This document shows positions 7,200-13,928 of a stretch of 14,479 nucleotides of DNA, piece after piece. Source of the stretch: an uncultured Treponema sp. (GTDB taxonomy: Bacteria > Spirochaetota > Spirochaetia > Treponematales > Treponemataceae); contig CAJPOL010000041.1 of NCBI GenBank assembly GCA_905372265.1, positions 1-14,479 of the forward strand, written 5' to 3'. The position numbers and the translations under genes were made by a program. Every line of letters starts with the position of its first letter. The stretch's first letter is position 1. The notes beneath the pieces were generated by a model. The model saw only the letters and a list, made by a program, of their open reading frames with translations, had not been told where the DNA came from and did no database searches.

Positions 7200-9122
7200 T
7201 TATTTCTCTTCGTCTCTTATGACCTCATAATCGACATCATCGGCAGTACCTTTAGTTGCGTTCGCCCCTCCGCTCATATCGGGGCCAGCCCCTGCAGCGC
7301 CGGTTCCGGCTCCCGCTTGCGCGCCCTGCTGCTTATACAGTTCTTCCGCGATTTTATATGAGGCTTGCTGCAACGCTTCGGTTTTTGCCTTAATATCGGC
7401 AGCATCTCCGCCCTGCAAGGCCTGCTTTAAAGCGGCAATTGCGTCTTCAATTTTCTGCTTATCGGCGCCGTTTACCTTATCGCCCATATCTTTTAACGCT
7501 TTTTCAGTTTGATAAATCATTGAATCCGCTTCATTGCGTACTTCGACTTTCTCACGCTCTTTCTTATCGTTTTCGGCATTGGCCTCCGCCTCTTTCACCA
7601 TCCGGTCAATCTCGCTTTCGCTCAAACCGCTGGAGCTTTCGATACGGATATGCTGCTCTTTGCCGGTACCGAGGTCTTTTGCCGAAACATGCACAATACC
7701 GTTGGCATCAATGTCGAATGTAACCTCAATTTGCGGCATACCGCGCGGAGCGGGAGGAATACCGATGAGATCAAAACGGCCAAGCGTACGGTTCTGTTTT
7801 GCCATACTGCGCTCACCCTGCAAAACATGGATGGAAACAGCGGTCTGTCCGTCCGCCGCGGTGGAGAACACCTGACTCTTGCGGGTCGGTATCGTCGTAT
7901 TCCGGTTGATCAACGGCGTGAACACTTCTCCCATCGTCTCAATACCGAGCGAGAGCGGCGTAACATCCAATAAAAGAACGTCTTTTACATCACCGCCGAG
8001 AATACCGCCCTGAATAGCGGCTCCAACGGCAACCGCCTCATCAGGGTTGACACCCTTTGATCCTTCTTTGCCGAAAATTTCTTTAACAATCTGAGCGACC
8101 TTCGGCATACGGGTTGAACCGCCGACTAAAAGGATTTCATCGATTTTGTCAGCTTCAAGGCCTGCATCTTTTAAAGCCTTCCGGCACGGCTCCTTGGTGC
8201 GTTCAAAAAGATCATCCGTCATCTGCTCGAACTTTGCCCGGGACAATGTTTTTTGGAGGTGCTTCGGGCCGCTTGCATCGGCGGTAATAAACGGAAGATT
8301 GATTTCCGTTTCGGCGCGGCTTGAAAGCTCAATTTTTGCTTTTTCGGCCGCTTCGCGAAGCCGCTGCAGCGCCATCGGGTCTTTTGACAGATCGATACCG
8401 TGATCCGCTTGGAATTCTTTTTCCAACCATTCAACAATGCGCGCATCAAAGTCATCGCCGCCCAAATGGGTATCGCCGTTTGTCGATTTTACTTCAAATA
8501 CGCCGTCGCCCAGCTCCAAGATTGAAATATCGAATGTACCGCCGCCGAGATCATAGACGGCGATAATCTTCTCTTTCTTTGAATCTTTATTAAAGCCGAA
8601 TGCAAGCGAAGCAGCCGTCGGCTCATTGATGATACGTTTAACATCCAGACCGGCAATCTTGCCCGCATCCTTTGTCGCCTGACGCTGAGCGTCGTTAAAA
8701 TAAGCGGGGACGGTGATAACCGCTTCCGTTACCGTCTCGCCTAAATAATCTTCCGCTGTCTTTTTCATCTTTTGCAAGATAAAAGCTGAGATTTCCTGTG
8801 TAGAATATTTTTTTCCGTCAATTTCAATGCGGACATCATCACCTTGCGGTACCAATTTATACGGCACATGCTTTAATTCTTCCGTCAACTCATTATACCG
8901 GTGTCCGATAAACCGCTTTACGGAATACACCGTTCCTGCGGGATTGGTAACCATCTGGTTTTTTGCCGGTTGTCCGACGATCCGTTCGTCTTTTTTGAAT
9001 GCAACGATAGAAGGCGTTGTCCGCCCTCCTTCGGCATTCGGAATAACAACGGGCTCTCCCCCTTCCATAATTGAAACGCAAGAGTTTGTTGTTCCTAAGT
9101 CAATTCCGATGATTTTTCCCAT
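7200..9122 (-). CDS. dnaK: Chaperone DnaK (Hsp70)
   Basis: DnaK is the ATP-driven folding chaperone of the cytoplasm, working with GrpE and DnaJ. The 640 residues contain the nucleotide-binding domain with IGIDLGTTNSCV near the N-terminus, PAYFNDAQRQATKDAG, YDLGGGTFDIS and LLVGGSTRMP. The conserved interdomain linker DVLLLDVTPLSLGIET comes next, then the substrate-binding domain, a helical lid rich in charged residues and a Gly/Ala-rich tail. It ends in VDYEVIRDEEK, close to the usual EEVD-like end of bacterial DnaK. The ATG at 9122 has AAGGAG upstream. It lies 50 nt after grpE with no terminator between, so the two form an operon driven from the promoter at 9920-9948. Confidence 0.99.
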   Translation of the reverse strand: MGKIIGIDLGTTNSCVSIMEGGEPVVIPNAEGGRTTPSIVAFKKDERIVGQPAKNQMVTNPAGTVYSVKRFIGHRYNELTEELKHVPYKLVPQGDDVRIEIDGKKYSTQEISAFILQKMKKTAEDYLGETVTEAVITVPAYFNDAQRQATKDAGKIAGLDVKRIINEPTAASLAFGFNKDSKKEKIIAVYDLGGGTFDISILELGDGVFEVKSTNGDTHLGGDDFDARIVEWLEKEFQADHGIDLSKDPMALQRLREAAEKAKIELSSRAETEINLPFITADASGPKHLQKTLSRAKFEQMTDDLFERTKEPCRKALKDAGLEADKIDEILLVGGSTRMPKVAQIVKEIFGKEGSKGVNPDEAVAVGAAIQGGILGGDVKDVLLLDVTPLSLGIETMGEVFTPLINRNTTIPTRKSQVFSTAADGQTAVSIHVLQGERSMAKQNRTLGRFDLIGIPPAPRGMPQIEVTFDIDANGIVHVSAKDLGTGKEQHIRIESSSGLSESEIDRMVKEAEANAENDKKEREKVEVRNEADSMIYQTEKALKDMGDKVNGADKQKIEDAIAALKQALQGGDAADIKAKTEALQQASYKIAEELYKQQGAQAGAGTGAAGAGPDMSGGANATKGTADDVDYEVIRDEEK

Positions 9123-9172
9123 AATAAATACTCCTTATCAAGTCTCTAAATTACAGTCTTTAGAGCAATTTG

Positions 9173-9865
9173 TTAATTGTCTTTTGTTTCGGCTTGTGCG
9201 GGCATTAACACCATCACCTTAGCCGAACGAAGAATACGGTCCTTCAGTTTATAACCTTTTTGCAGCTCAGCGCCGACGGTAGGGTCTTTAACCTCTGCCG
9301 AAGGGTTGGTTGCAACAGCTTCATGGATTTCAGGATTGAAAGGGGTTCCTTTCACTTCGTAATACTGTAATCCGTATTTTGATTCCAAAAGCCCCAGTAG
9401 GCTGCTGCGGATCATTGTTACCCCTTGCATAAACGCAGCAGCATTTCCGTCTCCCCCGCCTGCTTCAATCGCACGATCAAAGTCGTCCAATATCTGCAAT
9501 AAGTCGGAAAGCAGATTGGTATTTGCATAATCAATAGCCTCCTGCTTTTCCTTAATCATGCGTTTACGGTAATTGTCAAAATCGGCAGCTTTGCGCAGGT
9601 ACTGATCCTGTAAATCCTTGCATTGCGCTTCAAGCGTTGCGATTCTTTCCGCCTCCCCTGCACTGCCGTCTTTCCGCTGTGCCTCTCCCTGCTCGGAACA
9701 CCCGCATGCGTGTTTTACAGAAGCGGTTTGCGCACCGGCAGCGTCTTGTACCTGCGGCTCAGCCTTGCTGTTTTCCGTACAGGCTGCGGACTGCCCTTCC
9801 CCCTGAATAGTCCGGTCATCAGTTGCCGTCATTTTTTCCTGCTTTTTTCCGTGTTTTTTTGTCAT
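9173..9865 (-). CDS. grpE: Nucleotide exchange factor GrpE
   Basis: GrpE releases ADP from DnaK and so resets the chaperone cycle. The 230 residues start with a charged, low-complexity tail (1-70) that includes an uncommon CGC cluster at 54-56. A long coiled-coil helix covers about 72-115, with FDNYRKRM at 96-103, and LLSDLLQILDDFDRAI lies at 118-133. The beta-domain carries FNPEIHEAV (176-184) and LQKGYKLKDRILRSAKVMV (201-219), the most conserved family motifs. The ATG at 9865 has GGGGAAGGA directly before it; an internal ATG at 9832 (Met12) is also preceded by an AGGA and cannot be excluded. It is the first gene of the grpE-dnaK operon. Confidence 0.97.
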   Translation of the reverse strand: MTKKHGKKQEKMTATDDRTIQGEGQSAACTENSKAEPQVQDAAGAQTASVKHACGCSEQGEAQRKDGSAGEAERIATLEAQCKDLQDQYLRKAADFDNYRKRMIKEKQEAIDYANTNLLSDLLQILDDFDRAIEAGGGDGNAAAFMQGVTMIRSSLLGLLESKYGLQYYEVKGTPFNPEIHEAVATNPSAEVKDPTVGAELQKGYKLKDRILRSAKVMVLMPAQAETKDN

Positions 9866-9894
9866 TCCTTCCCCAGTTCATTGTTTTACTGCCG

Positions 9895-9908
9895 GTTACG
9901 GCATGTAA
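9895..9908. repeat. Small hairpin in the grpE leader
   Basis: TGCCG and CGGCA arms around a 4-nt loop form a perfect short hairpin within the predicted grpE leader, just after the expected transcription start. It is too short to be a heat-sensing element on its own and is not CIRCE. Confidence 0.3.
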
Positions 9909-9919
9909 TTACGCTATAA

Positions 9920-9948
9920 AAAATACTAATGGAATAAAAAATGGTCAA
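9920..9948 (-). promoter_or_regulatory. Predicted sigma-70 promoter of grpE-dnaK
   Basis: On the minus strand TTGACC (complement of 9943-9948) and TATTTT (complement of 9920-9925) are separated by 17 nt, within an AT-rich stretch. Transcription would start near 9913, giving a leader of about 48 nt. The -35 box matches 5 of 6 consensus bases and the -10 matches 4 of 6. No heat-shock sigma-32 pattern and no CIRCE repeat overlap it. Confidence 0.65.
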
Positions 9949-9972
9949 GGAAAAAGAGCGGGATTCTGCGGG

Positions 9973-10005
9973 CTAGCAGTCTTCACGGTTGGTTTTCACT
10001 GCTAA
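9973..10005 (-). other. Inverted repeat at the end of the membrane-protein gene
   Basis: CTAGCAGT (9973-9980) and ACTGCTAA (9998-10005) pair over 7-8 positions around a 17-nt spacer and overlap the stop codon of the upstream gene (10002-10004). It could help end transcription before the grpE promoter, but no T-run follows directly. Confidence 0.3.
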
Positions 10006-11768
10006 TGACCTGAATCGGCTGTTTCCCTTATATATGCAGGCTGTTGTGCCGGCGGTAAAAAGTAGGCTGCAAAAAGGTCGTCGCTTGATTCGGCAATGAC
10101 GGTACGTTCAAGCGGCTCAAGAGAATCGATAAAAAGGCTTCCTTTAATCTCCGTAAGGCGAACTCTGTCATGGTAGCGGAACACCTGTATGGGGAAAAAG
10201 TTCCGCCGCGCTGCTTCCGCTTCAGAGCTATTGAGGAGCTCTTCCGTTTTCTCCGGCGGAAAAAGCGGTACCCAGTAGTAAAATGATACATCGAAAACGC
10301 CTGATTGTCCTGCGGCAGTAACGGATAGATGCGAAATGCCGTAGACGGAGCCTCCATTAAGCATTGTAATAACCGCTTGTTTGATGTGATCTGCGCTATC
10401 GGTCTTTTTTGCGGTACGGACGGCATTGCACAGCAGCAGAAATTCTTCAGGAGAATAGTAAATTTTTTTCTGCTCGTACGCTTCGCGCATTTTTGAAGTT
10501 ACAAACAAGTGCAGCAGAAGCCCATCATATTCGGCGCCGGCTTTATTTTTGGTATAGGCGCTCATCTTTGCCTGATCGAGGTCGCCGATCGCAGCATAAA
10601 AGCCTTGAACGACTTGCTCAGCCGAAAGACCTGCGGTCTCAGGCGGCTGCCGCAGCTGCACGGTAATAGCGGTCGCAATACCGATAATACCGAAAATAAA
10701 CGCTGCGGCGGCAATCAATCCGCCGCGGTACCGGATAAAAAAGCGTCTCCGGCGGACTTCACGCCCTTTGCGTTCAATAAAACTTTGCACGGCAAGAACG
10801 GAGCTGCCGGCAGCCCTGTCGCCGGTTGCGGTCTGTCCTGTCTGCGGCAGCGGCTCCTGTCCGGCGGCAGAAAAAAAAGGAGCGGCTTCATCACGATACG
10901 TGCACAGCTGCGTAAAAACAGGTATCGCTTGCTTTTCCATACTCTTTTTTTTCTGCATGACGGAAAGACCGTCATCAATGAGCTGCGCAAAGCGCAGCTC
11001 AATCGCCGGAAGCCGGAGCGCAATCGGTACGAATACGCCGTCCCTCATATTCTGTACGAGCTGTTCAGCATCAGCGCTCTCTGCGGCGCAGCGGCCGCCT
11101 ATAGCGGGAGTTTTTCGGCAATGCTGTTTGCCGCTGCCGAAAGGATCGGCAGAGCAATTAAAGGGCGGAGATGCCGTAAGATAGGCATAACTGAGCGCCG
11201 CAAGCAGAAAATTTGCAGCGGCGGCGGGCTCAGCCGCCGCACCGTCCGGATGCGCCCAAAAATAGTGAAATGCTAAGGCCCGCTCAGGTTCGGCTGTAAC
11301 GCAGCGCACTACCAGCCGGGGCGGAAGTACGATAAGCCTTTGTTCCGTATCATCCGCGAGCAAACACAGCGGAGCCGCCAGCGCTGCATTGAAGAAGTCT
11401 TCGCTTACAGCGCCGGCTTTCCGCGCCGCTTCCAGATAAGAAAACAGCCGGTACAGCTTTTTAAGTTTCTTCCCGCAGGTATCAAAATCGATGAGAGGCG
11501 TATCGGCAACCGGTATCGTAGGTATATCAATAAGCGGAAACGCGTTTTCAAAAGGCAGTATGATTCCGACTTCCTCCCGTCCCGTATCGGGGGCGCATAT
11601 TGTATGCGTTTCATTCAGAAAGAAGGGTTTAACGGAGCCGTCCGATGAGATGCAAAACCCCTGTTCATGCAGATAGCCGGTAATGGTTGACTGAGCAAAT
11701 GAGCGGGGGGCCATTCCGGTTGCGAGACAGCGCTGCGGTTTCCCATTGATGTACTGCTCAAATATCAT
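10002..11768 (-). CDS. Single-pass membrane protein with possible pseudokinase-like cytoplasmic region
   Basis: I do not recognise a named family for this 588-residue protein. One transmembrane helix (about 349-371) follows a strongly basic stretch (RKGREVRRRRFFIRYR), so the N-terminal 345 residues should be cytoplasmic and the C-terminal 215 outside. Parts of the cytoplasmic region read like a decayed Ser/Thr kinase C-lobe: LLADDTEQRLIVLPPRLV (136-153), FLLAALSYAYLTASPPF (187-203) and VPIALRLPAIELRFAQLIDDGLS (247-269), with no HRD or DFG. The outer part (about 381-560, VVQGFYAAIGDLDQAKMSAYT) resembles NTF2-like extracytoplasmic domains. Both matches are judged by eye. The ATG at 11768 has TTGGAG upstream. 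It lies just before grpE in the same direction but with a separate promoter between them, and follows rlmK across three hairpins. Confidence 0.7.
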   Translation of the reverse strand: MIFEQYINGKPQRCLATGMAPRSFAQSTITGYLHEQGFCISSDGSVKPFFLNETHTICAPDTGREEVGIILPFENAFPLIDIPTIPVADTPLIDFDTCGKKLKKLYRLFSYLEAARKAGAVSEDFFNAALAAPLCLLADDTEQRLIVLPPRLVVRCVTAEPERALAFHYFWAHPDGAAAEPAAAANFLLAALSYAYLTASPPFNCSADPFGSGKQHCRKTPAIGGRCAAESADAEQLVQNMRDGVFVPIALRLPAIELRFAQLIDDGLSVMQKKKSMEKQAIPVFTQLCTYRDEAAPFFSAAGQEPLPQTGQTATGDRAAGSSVLAVQSFIERKGREVRRRRFFIRYRGGLIAAAAFIFGIIGIATAITVQLRQPPETAGLSAEQVVQGFYAAIGDLDQAKMSAYTKNKAGAEYDGLLLHLFVTSKMREAYEQKKIYYSPEEFLLLCNAVRTAKKTDSADHIKQAVITMLNGGSVYGISHLSVTAAGQSGVFDVSFYYWVPLFPPEKTEELLNSSEAEAARRNFFPIQVFRYHDRVRLTEIKGSLFIDSLEPLERTVIAESSDDLFAAYFLPPAQQPAYIRETADSGH

Positions 11769-11792
11769 GCTGTGTACTCCAAAATACTAGAC

Positions 11793-11819
11793 CTGAGCGA
11801 TAACTTCGTTATCGCTCAG
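11793..11819. repeat. Perfect hairpin 1 of the 11793-11907 cluster
   Basis: A 12-nt arm CTGAGCGATAAC (11793-11804) and its exact complement (11808-11819) flank the loop TTC. It lies in the leader region of the membrane-protein gene, 25 nt before its start codon. No T-run follows on either strand. Confidence 0.8.
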
Positions 11820-11827
11820 CTTGGCGA

Positions 11828-11860
11828 GTTTTAAGTCGTTGAAATAGCACGACTTAAAAC
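11828..11860. repeat. Perfect hairpin 2 of the cluster
   Basis: GTTTTAAGTCG (11828-11838) and CGACTTAAAAC (11850-11860) are exact complements around an 11-nt loop. It lies wholly in the 100-nt gap between rlmK and the membrane-protein gene. No terminator-like T-run follows. Confidence 0.8.
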
Positions 11861-11868
11861 ATCGTGGT

Positions 11869-12945
11869 TCAAAGCAGCCTGTTCTGAAACTGAAGTTTCA
11901 GAACAGGTTTACTGCGGGTAATTTTCCAGAGGCGGTGTATTTTTTTATTCCTAAAGTCCTCCGGTATGGACTGCGCACTTATATCGGTTATTGAAAAACG
12001 GACATGACGATACATAAAATAACCGGTATCATCGGAAGGAAGCGGTTCATCCGACAGCGCTGCAACGGTAAAGCGCAATGTCCGTGAGTTGGTCGAAAAG
12101 TACAGCGTTCCCTCAACGGCGAGAACAGTACAGCAGTCATGAATTAAGTCTGTCCAATGGCGGTTTATGTCAAAAAATTGAGGCGCCCGTTTTGAGTTTG
12201 AGAATGTGGGAGGATCGCAGATGATAATATCCCATGACGAGCCGCGTGCAGCGGCTTGTTTTAAAAAGAGCCGCACATCGCTTTGTGTAAAAATACAACG
12301 CTTCGGATCGTCAACGCCGTTAAGCCGTGCATTATCGTGCGCCCATTCTAACGCATGTTTCGATAAATCAACGGAATGAACCTCGCGGGCGCCTGCCGCC
12401 AATGCATGTATCGAAAAAGAAGCTGTATAACAAAAAAGATTGAGTACGCTTTTACCGGCAGCGCATTCCGCAACAGCAAGACGAGCCGGACGGTGATCAA
12501 AAAATAAACCGGTATCAAGATAATCGGAAAGGTTAATGATAAACCGGCATTGTCCCTCCCGTACTACAATCTTCATACTGCAATCGGAAAGTTTTTCATA
12601 CTGCGTGTCGCCGCGCTGCCGTTTTCGGCACTTTGTATACACCGAATCGCTTGAAATACCTAAGACATCGCACACAACCGTTTTCAACTCACTGCCGGAT
12701 TCATCATATGCGCCTAATTTTATCCTGCCTGACCGCTCATATTCAGTAAGGACCGCAAACACTCTGTGAGCCGTATCTTCAATATAAACATCAACGGCGG
12801 CGGGAACTTCAGGGATGTCTTTATCGTAGAGGCGGTATGCATAAACGCCGAGCTTATTCATCCGCCGTTTAAGATGTTTATACCGTTTTTTTAAGCGGTT
12901 ATAAAACAGTACCCCTTGCGGTGAATATCCGTGATCCTCCTGCAT
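11869..12945 (-). CDS. rlmK: Stand-alone RlmK-type 23S rRNA guanine-N7 methyltransferase
   Basis: The 358-residue protein matches the C-terminal half of E. coli RlmKL, which methylates N7 of G2069 in 23S rRNA using S-adenosylmethionine. Key stretches are FYNRLKKRYKHLKRRM (14-29), YRLYDKDIPE (37-46), NLSDYLDTGLFFDHR (138-152), the SAM-binding LNLFCYTASFSIHALAAGA (168-186), an acidic VDLS (192-195) and the catalytic-loop-type DPPTFSNSKR (244-253). The THUMP and RlmL half is absent. The specific target is inferred from the family. The ATG at 12945 has no ribosome site; AGGAGG lies just inside the reading frame (codons 2-4), and no better start is visible. It follows rex by 37 nt and is probably co-transcribed. 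Its last 12 codons are written within a near-perfect palindrome. Confidence 0.88.
   Translation of the reverse strand: MQEDHGYSPQGVLFYNRLKKRYKHLKRRMNKLGVYAYRLYDKDIPEVPAAVDVYIEDTAHRVFAVLTEYERSGRIKLGAYDESGSELKTVVCDVLGISSDSVYTKCRKRQRGDTQYEKLSDCSMKIVVREGQCRFIINLSDYLDTGLFFDHRPARLAVAECAAGKSVLNLFCYTASFSIHALAAGAREVHSVDLSKHALEWAHDNARLNGVDDPKRCIFTQSDVRLFLKQAAARGSSWDIIICDPPTFSNSKRAPQFFDINRHWTDLIHDCCTVLAVEGTLYFSTNSRTLRFTVAALSDEPLPSDDTGYFMYRHVRFSITDISAQSIPEDFRNKKIHRLWKITRSKPVLKLQFQNRLL
11878..11907. repeat. Hairpin 3 of the cluster, within the 3' end of rlmK
   Basis: CCTGTTCTGAAACT (11878-11891) and its exact complement (11894-11907) are separated by only GA, making a near-perfect 30-nt palindrome. It encodes the C-terminal PVLKLQFQNR of the methyltransferase. 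It could cap the 3' end of the rex-rlmK mRNA. Confidence 0.85.
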
Positions 12946-12982
12946 TCGGTTACAACGTGCAAAGAACGGATAAAATAACCGC

Positions 12983-13630
12983 TTATTCGCTGGCTTGTTG
13001 TATGCGGGTATTCATCATAACACCCAACAAAGCATAACCTGACGTTAAGTCCTCTTGTTGCACCAGAACATGATCGGGCACTTTAATTTTCACATTTGTA
13101 AAATTCCAAATAGCATCGATTCCCGCTTCAATCAGCTGATCCGCTATTTCTTGAGCGCTCGGAGAAGGGGCCGTTAAGATCGCCAAGGCAGGCTGCAACG
13201 CTTTAATCTGCTGTCCCAGCTCATTCATTGCAAAAATCGGGATGCCGTGAATCTGTTTTCCTACTTTCTTTTTATCAATATCAAAGGCGGCGCAGATTTC
13301 CAAACCATGATCCTTAAAGCCCTGATAGCCGGTAAGCGCAGTTCCGAGATTTCCTGCTCCGATTAAAACAGCCTTTTGCAGCGTGTCCCACCGGAGAAAA
13401 TGCTCGATGGCGGCGATAAGCTCCGCTACCGGATAGCCTTTTTTAGGCTTACCGATAATACCGGTAATTGCCAAGTCTTTGCGTACTTGGATTGGCTCCA
13501 GATGCAATTCCTCAGCTATAACGGTACCGGAAATATAAGGGTTATTTTCCGCTTGAGCCTGCCTGATGATATGCAGATATGAAGGTAAGCGCCGGATTGA
13601 CGGTACTGCCGGAATTTTTATTTTTTTCAT
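12983..13630 (-). CDS. rex: Redox-sensing transcriptional repressor Rex
   Basis: Rex senses the NADH/NAD+ ratio and represses fermentation and respiration genes when NAD+ dominates. The 215-residue protein has a winged-helix DNA-binding domain (about 1-68), with the family-typical VRKDLAITGIIGKPKKGYPV (49-68), and a Rossmann NADH-binding domain with VLIGAGNLGTAL (88-99). A C-terminal segment follows, NFTNVKIKVPDHVLVQQEDLTSGYALLGVMM (176-206), probably including the domain-swapped helix. The ATG at 13630 has AGGTGA 5 nt upstream. It has its own promoter and a nearby dyad that could allow self-control, and leads the rex-rlmK pair. Confidence 0.95.
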   Translation of the reverse strand: MKKIKIPAVPSIRRLPSYLHIIRQAQAENNPYISGTVIAEELHLEPIQVRKDLAITGIIGKPKKGYPVAELIAAIEHFLRWDTLQKAVLIGAGNLGTALTGYQGFKDHGLEICAAFDIDKKKVGKQIHGIPIFAMNELGQQIKALQPALAILTAPSPSAQEIADQLIEAGIDAIWNFTNVKIKVPDHVLVQQEDLTSGYALLGVMMNTRIQQASE

Positions 13631-13656
13631 GACATCACCTTTTAATCAAAAGTCAA

Positions 13657-13676
13657 GGATTAAAATAATCTAATCC
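13657..13676. promoter_or_regulatory. Candidate operator dyad in the rex leader
   Basis: GGATTA (13657-13662) and TAATCC (13671-13676) are exact complements 8 nt apart, just downstream of the predicted rex start of transcription. It differs from the classic Rex site (TTGTGAA-N4-TTCACAA type), so the binding protein is unknown. Confidence 0.3.
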
Positions 13677-13692
13677 GTAAGATTCTATAAAT

Positions 13693-13721
13693 ATAGTAGT
13701 AATAAAAAGAGCAAAGGTCAA
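13693..13721 (-). promoter_or_regulatory. Predicted sigma-70 promoter of rex
   Basis: On the minus strand TTGACC (complement of 13716-13721) and TACTAT (complement of 13693-13698) are separated by 17 nt. Transcription would start near 13686, giving a leader of about 55 nt. The -35 box is identical to that of the grpE promoter. Confidence 0.65.
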
Positions 13722-13773
13722 GACTCCTTTCGGTTAGATTTTTACTTGAGTAAATACGGATTAAGAGTTATTC

Positions 13774-13814
13774 GTGCGGAGGGTTTAATACTCCGGCACT
13801 CTGCGTCGGGGTAT
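13774..13814 (-). repeat. Intergenic hairpin repeat, copy B
   Basis: This copy is inverted relative to copy A at 1477-1516. Arms at 13788-13799 and 13803-13814 pair with two wobbles and one mismatch around a TCT loop. The hairpin and the TATTAAA-CCTCCGC tail are both kept, while some paired bases differ between copies. It lies between the divergent rex and DUF2259-like genes. Confidence 0.7.
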
Positions 13815-13865
13815 GGTGATTATTATCGGCGCTATTTCATTATACGATAGGGCTTAAAGTTTAAC

Positions 13866-13902
13866 CGGAATATTCCGATAAAAAAATGAATACCCGTATT
13901 CA
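13866..13902. promoter_or_regulatory. Two adjacent dyads upstream of the DUF2259-like gene
   Basis: CGGAATATTCCG (13866-13877) is a perfect 12-nt palindrome. TGAATAC (13887-13893) and GTATTCA (13896-13902) are exact complements around CC. Both lie within 65 nt of the start codon at 13929, so they are candidate operators or leader hairpins. I found no convincing promoter for this gene. Confidence 0.35.
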
Positions 13903-13928
13903 CCGATTTTTCATACGTAGGAGATAGT

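Noticed and set aside
9973..10005. CIRCE operator (TTAGCA...TGCTAA-like repeat) before grpE
   Set aside because: Half-sites read TTAGCAGT and ACTGCTAG with 17 nt between them, not TTAGCACTC and GAGTGCTAA with 9; it also lies upstream of the promoter.
10509..11276. A 255-codon open frame antisense to the membrane-protein gene
   Set aside because: Arg/Cys-rich translation typical of an antisense shadow, no ribosome site, and no recognisable domain.
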